Assembly (NCBI RefSeq): GCF_000488215.1
Contig: NZ_KI530734.1
Location: 124,001-188,000 of the forward strand
DNA from: Acinetobacter nectaris CIP 110549
Lineage (GTDB): Bacteria; Pseudomonadota; Gammaproteobacteria; Pseudomonadales; Moraxellaceae
DNA length: 64,000 nt
Direction of reading: 5' to 3'
Shown: piece by piece, positions 57,854 to 64,000 of the stretch
Layout of the letters: each line of letters opens with the position of its first letter
Numbering within the stretch: position 1 is the stretch's first letter
The notes under the pieces: generated by a model
The model's database searches: none
Seen by the model: only the letters and a program-made list of their open reading frames with translations
Told to the model about the DNA's origin: nothing
Program-made: the position numbers and the translations under genes

Positions 57854-60800
57854 TTAGTCACCATTTTTCAGTTCAATGTTGATACCTAAAGAACGGATCT
57901 CTTTGGTCAGTACGTTGAATGACTCAGGCATTCCCGGATCCATATAATGGTTTCCATCTACAATATTTTTATAGATACGTGTACGACCTTCAACATCATC
58001 TGACTTCACAGTAAGCATTTCTTGTAGCGTATACGCTGCACCATATGCTTCTAATGCCCAGACTTCCATCTCACCAAAACGCTGACCACCAAACTGTGCT
58101 TTACCACCTAATGGCTGTTGCGTTACTAACGAGTAAGAACCCGTAGAACGTGCATGCATCTTGTCATCAACCAAGTGGTTCAACTTAAGCATGTACATGT
58201 AACCCACAGTTACTGGACGGTCAAACTGCTCACCTGTACGTCCATCAAACAATGTTTGTTGACCTGTACGTGGTAGCTCAGCTAGCTCTAACAACTCTTT
58301 GATTTGCTCTTCTTCAGCACCATCAAATACTGGCGTTGCTAAAGGAACACCTTTTTTCAGGTTACCAGCAAGAATTAAGACTTCATCATCAGTTAATGTT
58401 TCAAGCTCTTCTTGCTCTCCACCAACTTTGTTATAGATTTTGTCTAAGAATTCACGTAGCTCTGCAATTGTACGTTGCTGTTTGAGCATTTTATCAATTT
58501 GCTCACCCAAGCCTTTTGCAGCTAAACCTAAATGTGTCTCAAGAATCTGACCCACATTCATACGTGAAGGTACACCAAGCGGGTTAAGCACCACATCTAC
58601 AGGTACACCATTGGCATCATGCGGCATGTCTTCAACAGGCAAGATGTTTGATACAACACCTTTGTTACCATGACGACCCGCCATCTTATCACCAGGTTGA
58701 ATACGACGTTTCACCGCAAGGTAAACTTTAACAACTTTCAATACACCTGTTGTTAACTCATCACCTGTTGAAAGCTTACGTTTCTTCTCAGCGAATTTCT
58801 CATCAATTTCAGCACTCTTCTCTTTCAAGTAAGTCTGAATTTGTGTAAGACGTTCAGCGATACCTTCATCAGATGGTTGGATTTCAAGTAAATCTACCAT
58901 TTCTAATTGAGATAATTTATCTTCAGTCAGCTGATCACCACGTTTCGTTGTACCACCACCGTTAGACATTTGGTCATTCAGTAGACGTACGATACGTTCA
59001 CGTGCCGCTTCTTCAAAGATTTTGTATTCTTCTTTCAAATCTTTACGGTAAGAGTCTAACTGTGCTTTTTCAATTGCAAGCGCACGTTCATCTTTTTCAA
59101 GACCATCACGTGTGAACACTTGAACATCGATCACAGTACCTTTCGTACCCGATGGAACACGTAACGAAGAATCTTTTACATCTGCCGCTTTTTCACCAAA
59201 GATTGCACGAAGTAATTTTTCTTCAGGTGTTAATTGTGTTTCACCTTTAGGTGTCACTTTACCTACAAGAATATCACCCGCTGTTACTTCAGCACCGATG
59301 TAAACAATACCTGATTCATCTAACTTAGATAATGCAGCTTCACCAACGTTTGGAATATCGCCAGTAATTTCTTCTGCACCAAGTTTCGTATCACGTGCAA
59401 CACATGATAGTTCTTGAATATGGATTGATGTTAAACGATCTTCTTGAAGAACACGTTCTGATAATAGAATCGAATCCTCATAGTTGTAACCATTCCATGT
59501 CATGAACGCAACACGCATGTTTTGACCAAGTGCTAATTCACCACCATCTGTAGATGGGCCATCAGCAAGTACATCACCACGACCAACTTTATCGCCAAGG
59601 CTAACAAGTACTTTTTGGTTAATACATGTATTTTGGTTTGAACGTGTGTATTTAATCAGGTTATAGATATCTACACCTGCTTCACCCGCAACCATTTCAC
59701 TTTCATTGACACGAATAACAACACGAGAAGCATCAACAAATTCAATGACACCACCACGCTGTGCGATTACACATACACCTGAGTCACGTGCAACATTTGC
59801 TTCCATACCTGTACCAACAAGTGGCTTATCAGCAAGAAGTGTCGGCACTGCCTGACGTTGCATGTTTGAACCCATCAATGCACGGTTCGCATCATCGTGT
59901 TCAAGGAACGGAATTAATGATGCTGCTACAGATACAACCTGTTGTGCAGATACATCCATATGCGTTACACGCTCAGGAGGCATACGCAGTGTTTCACCTT
60001 GGTGACGCACAGTTACCATTTCTTCTAGTAAGTGACCCGCTGGATCAACCACTGCATCGGCTTGTGCAATAACAGTACCTACTTCTTCAATTGCAGAAAG
60101 GTATTCTGTATCTTCAGTCACACGACCATCAACAACTTTACGGTAAGGTGTTTCTAAGAAACCAAAATGGTTTGCTTTAGAATAAACTGAAAGCGAGTTG
60201 ATCAAACCAATGTTTGGACCCTCAGGCGTTTCAATCGGACATACACGACCATAGTGAGTATGATGTACGTCACGTACCTCAAAGCCTGCACGCTCACGTG
60301 TTAAACCACCTGGTCCAAGCGCAGATACACGACGTTTATGTGTAATCTCAGACAATGGGTTGTTTTGATCCATGAACTGAGATAATTGGCTAGAACCAAA
60401 AAATTCTTTAATTGCAGCAGCAACAGGCTTCGCATTAATTAAATCTTGTGGTGATAGATTATCTGTTTCAGCTTGGCTTAAACGCTCTTTAACAGCACGT
60501 TCAACACGAACTAAACCTACACGGAATTGGTTTTCTGTCATTTCACCAACAGAACGTACACGACGGTTACCTAAGTGGTCAATATCGTCGACTTCACCTT
60601 TACCATTACGAATATCTACCAATGTACGCATTACATCAGTAATATCTTCGTTAGATAAAATTCCTTCGATTTCGCGTGTTTTTTGGTCTGTACCAACTTC
60701 GTATGGACGTCCTAAACGACGATTAAACTTCATACGACCAACAGCAGACAAATCATAACGCTCTGTAGAGAAGAACAAGTTATTAAATAAGTTTTCTGCT

Positions 60801-61939
60801 GCTTCTTTTGTTGGTGGCTCACCTGGACGCATTACTTTGTAGATTTCTACAAGTGCTTCGTCACGATCACGTGTAATATCAGCACGTAATGAATCTGCAA
60901 TATAAGAGCCGCGGTCAATATCGTTAGTAAACAAGATATTGAATTCTTTCACGCCACCTTCTGCAAGCTTAACCATCACTTCATGACTAAGTACAGTATT
61001 TGCAGGAATCACTTCACCATCACGTAATGTGATATTTTGTGCAGTAATATGTTCGTACAAGTATTCATCTGGAACAGAAAGTTTAGTTAAACCAGCAGAT
61101 TCCATTTGACGTACATGACGTGCATTAATACGTTTGCCTTGCTCAACAATGACTTTTCCACTGTTGTCAATAATATCAAACTGAGCCATTTCACCGCGCA
61201 GGCGTTCTGGAACCAATTCAATTTGATAACTACCCATATCTAGGTAAACAGGAACTTTTTCATAGAATAAGTCTAGAATTTGTTCATCTGTGTAGTTTAA
61301 AGCACGTAAGATAACAGTCGCTAAAAGTTTACGACGACGGTCAATACGTACATATACTAAATCTTTTGCATCAAATTCAAAATCTAACCATGAACCACGG
61401 TAAGGAATAATACGCGCAGAATAAAGTGTTTTGTTAGAGTGTGTTTTACCTTTATCGCTGTCGAAGAACACACCTGGAGAACGATGTAACTGAGACACGA
61501 TTACACGCTCAGTTCCATTAATTACAAATGTACCGTTCTCAGTCATTAATGGGATTTCACCCATGTAGACTTCTTGTTCACGAACATCTTTAATTGCTTT
61601 GGTATCGCGATCTTTAATGATCAAGCGAATTTTAACGCGCATTGGTGCCGCATAAGTTGAGCCACGAAGAATACACTCGCGCACATCAAACTCAGGCTTA
61701 CCAAGGCTATACTCAACAAATTCTAAAGCAGCATTGCCTGAATAACTTTCAATTGGAAAAACTGAACGAAACGCAGCTTGGAGGCCTATATCTTCTCGGG
61801 TTTTTGCTAATTTACCATCTTGTAGAAACGTTCTGTACGAGTCGACTTGAATCGAAAGCAAGTACGGAACATCCATCACTTGGGGCAATTTACCAAAATT
61901 CTTACGGATCCGTTTTTTTTCGGTATATGAGTATGCCAT
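57854..61939 (-). CDS. rpoB: RNA polymerase beta subunit
   Basis: 1361 residues. The start [21 protein letters not shown] is typical of Moraxellaceae. The rifampicin-binding cluster reads [30 protein letters not shown], which is the susceptible-type sequence as far as known positions go (Asp, His, Arg, Ser present). The active-site region [15 protein letters not shown] is present. It follows rplL after a 309-base segment with an attenuator and a long hairpin. Confidence 0.98.
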   Translation of the reverse strand: MAYSYTEKKRIRKNFGKLPQVMDVPYLLSIQVDSYRTFLQDGKLAKTREDIGLQAAFRSVFPIESYSGNAALEFVEYSLGKPEFDVRECILRGSTYAAPMRVKIRLIIKDRDTKAIKDVREQEVYMGEIPLMTENGTFVINGTERVIVSQLHRSPGVFFDSDKGKTHSNKTLYSARIIPYRGSWLDFEFDAKDLVYVRIDRRRKLLATVILRALNYTDEQILDLFYEKVPVYLDMGSYQIELVPERLRGEMAQFDIIDNSGKVIVEQGKRINARHVRQMESAGLTKLSVPDEYLYEHITAQNITLRDGEVIPANTVLSHEVMVKLAEGGVKEFNILFTNDIDRGSYIADSLRADITRDRDEALVEIYKVMRPGEPPTKEAAENLFNNLFFSTERYDLSAVGRMKFNRRLGRPYEVGTDQKTREIEGILSNEDITDVMRTLVDIRNGKGEVDDIDHLGNRRVRSVGEMTENQFRVGLVRVERAVKERLSQAETDNLSPQDLINAKPVAAAIKEFFGSSQLSQFMDQNNPLSEITHKRRVSALGPGGLTRERAGFEVRDVHHTHYGRVCPIETPEGPNIGLINSLSVYSKANHFGFLETPYRKVVDGRVTEDTEYLSAIEEVGTVIAQADAVVDPAGHLLEEMVTVRHQGETLRMPPERVTHMDVSAQQVVSVAASLIPFLEHDDANRALMGSNMQRQAVPTLLADKPLVGTGMEANVARDSGVCVIAQRGGVIEFVDASRVVIRVNESEMVAGEAGVDIYNLIKYTRSNQNTCINQKVLVSLGDKVGRGDVLADGPSTDGGELALGQNMRVAFMTWNGYNYEDSILLSERVLQEDRLTSIHIQELSCVARDTKLGAEEITGDIPNVGEAALSKLDESGIVYIGAEVTAGDILVGKVTPKGETQLTPEEKLLRAIFGEKAADVKDSSLRVPSGTKGTVIDVQVFTRDGLEKDERALAIEKAQLDSYRKDLKEEYKIFEEAARERIVRLLNDQMSNGGGTTKRGDQLTEDKLSQLEMVDLLEIQPSDEGIAERLTQIQTYLKEKSAEIDEKFAEKKRKLSTGDELTTGVLKVVKVYLAVKRRIQPGDKMAGRHGNKGVVSNILPVEDMPHDANGVPVDVVLNPLGVPSRMNVGQILETHLGLAAKGLGEQIDKMLKQQRTIAELREFLDKIYNKVGGEQEELETLTDDEVLILAGNLKKGVPLATPVFDGAEEEQIKELLELAELPRTGQQTLFDGRTGEQFDRPVTVGYMYMLKLNHLVDDKMHARSTGSYSLVTQQPLGGKAQFGGQRFGEMEVWALEAYGAAYTLQEMLTVKSDDVEGRTRIYKNIVDGNHYMDPGMPESFNVLTKEIRSLGINIELKNGD

Positions 61940-62054
61940 CTGGAGTCCTCGGAAAGTACAAAACTAAACCCGCCTGCAGTTCGGGTTTAGAAGGAATTAC
62001 GCAGGCCGATATGGCCACCACTGCTTACAAATGCTGCAAATGAGAGTGGTAATA

Positions 62055-62100
62055 AAACGCTTAACAATATTTTTAGAGCGAAAAATATTGGTAAGCGTTT
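62055..62100 (-). other. Long near-perfect hairpin, probable RNA processing site between rplL and rpoB
   Basis: The 20-base arm at 62055-62074 is complementary to 62081-62100 with one mismatch, around a 6-base loop. A duplex of this length suits RNase III; it also has a weak T-rich tail on the minus strand. Processing is inferred from the E. coli parallel. Confidence 0.65.
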
Positions 62101-62174
62101 GAATTGGATCGTTTTTTACTAAAATTTAGACTTTTATCACAGTTCAATAAAAAACCGAGCCGATTATTGTAACG

Positions 62175-62206
62175 CAAAAAGGCTGATGACCCAAGAGCCA
62201 TCAGCC
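62175..62206 (-). terminator. Attenuator (partial terminator) after rplL
   Basis: GGCTGATG/CATCAGCC stem around a 10-base loop; on the minus strand it is followed by TTTTTGCG. Since rpoB needs read-through, it must be leaky. Confidence 0.8.
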
Positions 62207-62248
62207 ATATCTGGAGCCAATTTTTTTATAATTGACTCCCGACGTAAA

Positions 62249-62617
62249 TTACTTAAGTGTAACTGTAGCACCAGCTTCTTCAAGAGTTTTCTTAAGTGCT
62301 TCGCCGTCTTCTTTACTCACGCCTTCTTTAAGAACTTGTGGAGCACCTTCAACTAGGTCTTTTGCTTCTTTAAGACCAAGACCAGTTACTGCACGTACTG
62401 CTTTAATTACAGCAACTTTGTTTGCGCCAAAGCTTGTTAATTCAAGATTGAATTCAGTTTGCTCTTCAGCAGCAGCAGCAGCATCGCCACCAGCAGCAAC
62501 TGCAACAGCAGCAGCAGATACGTTGAATTTCTCTTCGAAAGCAGAGATTAAGTCAACAAGTTCAAGAACAGTTTTTTCAGCAACTGCGTTTAAAATTTCT
62601 TCGTTAGTTAAAGCCAT
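62249..62617 (-). CDS. rplL: Ribosomal protein bL12 (L7/L12)
   Basis: 122 residues. The N-terminal dimerisation domain ([30 protein letters not shown]) is followed by an Ala-rich hinge (about 36-52) and the C-terminal domain that recruits GTPase factors ([32 protein letters not shown]). It is the multi-copy stalk protein. It lies 42 bases after rplJ. Confidence 0.98.
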   Translation of the reverse strand: MALTNEEILNAVAEKTVLELVDLISAFEEKFNVSAAAVAVAAGGDAAAAAEEQTEFNLELTSFGANKVAVIKAVRAVTGLGLKEAKDLVEGAPQVLKEGVSKEDGEALKKTLEEAGATVTLK

Positions 62618-62659
62618 GAGAATAACTCCAAATGGAAATTAAATGGTGTAGGTAATGGA

Positions 62660-63166
62660 TTATGCAGCTTCTTGTTCGTCTTTCTCTTTGAGCGCTGTAA
62701 GTAAGCGACCCAATTTCGAAATTGGAGCTTGAAGAACGTTTGCAAGCATAGTAAGTGCTTTTTCTTGGTTTGGAAGATTCGCGATAACGCTAACTTCTTC
62801 GCCTTGATAAACTTTACCGTCAAATGCGGCAGCTTTAAGTTCAAACGCTTTATTTGCTTTAGCAAACTCTTCGAACAGGCGTGCAGCTGCACCCATGTCG
62901 TCTTCAGAAGTTGAAAAACCGAGAATTGTTGGGCCAACAAGATTGTCATTTAAGATATCAAATTGAGTACCTTGAAGTGCACGTTTTGCTAATGTATTAC
63001 GAACAACACGTGTTGTAACACCTAACTTACGAGCTTCAACACGTAACTGTGTTAGTTTCTCAACGCTTAAACCTTGGTAGTCAGCAACAACAGCAGAAAA
63101 CGCGATGCTTGCAGTTTCATTAACTTGAGCAACGATTTCTTTTTTGTTCTCTAGTAGTAGAGCCAC
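62660..63166 (-). CDS. rplJ: Ribosomal protein uL10
   Basis: 168 residues. The rRNA-binding globular domain (NKKEIVAQVNETASIAFSAVVADYQGLSVEKLTQLR) is followed by a C-terminal helix that holds L12 dimers. In E. coli the L10-L12 complex binds its own leader RNA to repress translation; the 244-base leader upstream would be the site. Confidence 0.98.
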   Translation of the reverse strand: MALLLENKKEIVAQVNETASIAFSAVVADYQGLSVEKLTQLRVEARKLGVTTRVVRNTLAKRALQGTQFDILNDNLVGPTILGFSTSEDDMGAAARLFEEFAKANKAFELKAAAFDGKVYQGEEVSVIANLPNQEKALTMLANVLQAPISKLGRLLTALKEKDEQEAA

Positions 63167-63410
63167 TGTAAAATCTCCTAAGGTGATTTATGTATTCAAA
63201 GAATACACTCCCAATTCGTAAGCCTATAAGGCTTACACGCGGAGGAGGAATAATCACACCACCGCGTCTACGCAGGCTGAGTTATTAAGAGAATTTCTTC
63301 TCGCCTGAGGTCTTTGACGCTAATAGGCTTTAACCTATCAATTCAAAGTCCACTCCAAAGATAAAGATTTCAATCTTTATCTTTGGAGATTTAAGAATTT
63401 TGTCTAACAA
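63167..63410 (-). promoter_or_regulatory. rplA-rplJ intergenic region, L10 leader RNA candidate with a long hairpin
   Basis: 244 bases upstream of rplJ. It contains a perfect 16-base-pair hairpin at 63353-63388 with a 4-base loop, right after rplA and without a T-run, so more likely a processing or stability element than a terminator. The rest is the expected place of the L10(L12) autoregulatory leader; I could not verify its kink-turn by eye. Confidence 0.6.
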
Positions 63411-64000
63411 TTAGTTAGAGATGCTGTTTACATCAACAGTAACACCAGGACCCATTGTTGAGCTCAAAGTGATTTTTTTGATGTAAATACCTTTAGAAGT
63501 TGCAGGTTTTGCTTTTTTCAAGTCAGCAACCAATGCTTCTAAGTTTTGACGTACAGCTTCAATAGTAAAGCCAACTTGGCCAATACCAGCATGAATAATA
63601 CCAGCTTTGTCTACACGGTAGCGTGCTTGACCAGATTTAGCATTTTTAACTGCACTAGCAACGTCAGGAGTTACTGTACCTACTTTAGGGTTTGGCATTA
63701 AACCACGTGGCCCTAAAATTGTACCTAACTTACCAACAACGCGCATTGCATCAGGAGCAGCGATTACAACATCAAAGTCAAGATTACCTTTTTGAATGCT
63801 TTCAGCAAGGTCATCAAAACCAACGATGTCAGCGCCTTCAGCTTTAGCAGCTTCAGCAGCAGCGCCTTGAGCAAATACAGCTACACGTACAGTTTTACCT
63901 GTACCTGCAGGTAAAGTTGTCGCACCACGTACAACTTGATCTGATTTACGTGGGTCAACACCTAGATTCACAGAAACATCTAATGATTCTTTAAATTTAG
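63411..64000 (-). CDS. rplA: Ribosomal protein uL1, C-terminal part (5' end outside the window)
   Basis: About 196 residues visible; the N-terminus lies right of base 64000. The frame continues upstream of an internal GTG at 63971 ([21 protein letters not shown]), so that codon is not the start. Hallmarks are [60 protein letters not shown] and the C-terminal [11 protein letters not shown]. It binds 23S rRNA at the L1 stalk and in E. coli represses the rplKA mRNA. Confidence 0.97.
   Translation of the reverse strand, partial: KFKESLDVSVNLGVDPRKSDQVVRGATTLPAGTGKTVRVAVFAQGAAAEAAKAEGADIVGFDDLAESIQKGNLDFDVVIAAPDAMRVVGKLGTILGPRGLMPNPKVGTVTPDVASAVKNAKSGQARYRVDKAGIIHAGIGQVGFTIEAVRQNLEALVADLKKAKPATSKGIYIKKITLSSTMGPGVTVDVNSISN

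Larger units (their letters stand above)
61940..62248 (-). promoter_or_regulatory. rplL-rpoB intergenic control region
   Basis: 309 bases without a gene but with three RNA structures: the attenuator at 62175-62206, the long hairpin at 62055-62100, and a hairpin CTAAACCCG/CGGGTTTAG at 61964-61990, 25 bases before the rpoB ATG. In E. coli the same interval has a partial terminator and an RNase III site that set the ratio of ribosomal stalk protein to polymerase. Confidence 0.75.

Noticed and set aside
60340..60440. Rifampicin-resistance change in rpoB
   Set aside because: The resistance cluster reads as the susceptible type at the positions I can recall.
1..64000. CRISPR arrays, prophage, integrons or insertion sequences
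   Set aside because: No regularly spaced repeats, no transposase, integrase or phage structural gene was seen.

Overview
The window is chromosomal DNA from a low-GC gammaproteobacterium of the genus Acinetobacter (Moraxellaceae). The evidence is protein similarity and gene order: the fimT-pilV-pilW-pilX-pilY1 minor pilin cluster beside ispH, gmk-rpoZ-spoT-ridA, bfd-bfr, a PglL-type O-oligosaccharyltransferase, pilB-pilC-pilD-coaE, and rplA-rplJ-rplL-rpoB-rpoC. I cannot name the species. I see no insertion sequence, prophage, integron or CRISPR array; this is almost all core genome with a few accessory patches.

Layout. 1-3610 (minus): type IV pilus minor pilins and the N-terminal part of a PilY1-like tip protein. 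3718-8471: isoprenoid synthesis (ispH), nucleotide and stringent-response genes (gmk, rpoZ, spoT) and ridA. 8560-9521: iron storage (Fur-type promoter, bfd, bfr). 9565-13113: O-oligosaccharyltransferase, META/DUF4377 lipoprotein, pirin. 13236-16963 (minus): sulfonate uptake and desulfonation operon ssuADCB without ssuE. 17310-19078: HxlR regulator divergent from a quinone-reductase-like MDR protein and a YgiN-like monooxygenase, with a candidate operator between. 19144-20420 (minus): tRNA-Leu(GAG), secG, tpiA. 20681-25108: pilB, pilC, pilD, coaE. 25119-29344: rlmB, ppnP, recN, yqgE/algH, ruvX. 29394-36998: FUSC/AaeAB-like efflux operon, IclR regulator with a possible leader peptide, gamma-glutamyltransferase, flavin amine oxidase. 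37025-41326 (minus): AlkB-like, pgsA, uvrC, lpxO. 41641-44954: a two-gene operon homologous to fadB-fadA. 45090-47581: FrnE/DsbA-like oxidoreductase and three unrecognised genes. 47650-53536: htpG, ompW-like, amino acid permease, MFS transporter. 53570-64000 (minus): rpoC, rpoB, rplL, rplJ, rplA (5' end outside the window).

The most striking finding is the fadB-fadA-like operon (41641-44954). Both reading frames are open and the proteins are plainly derived from the Acinetobacter fatty-acid oxidation complex, but the catalytic residues are gone. The thiolase-like protein has Asp93 and Ser372 where the two catalytic cysteines belong. The FadB-like protein has lost the NAD-binding glycine motif, one of the two hydratase glutamates and the oxyanion-hole segment. 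It looks like a paired pseudoenzyme version of the trifunctional complex. Two milder cases of the same kind are a bacterioferritin that keeps its heme methionine but lacks four of six ferroxidase ligands, and a SpoT with an intact hydrolase but a degenerate synthetase domain.
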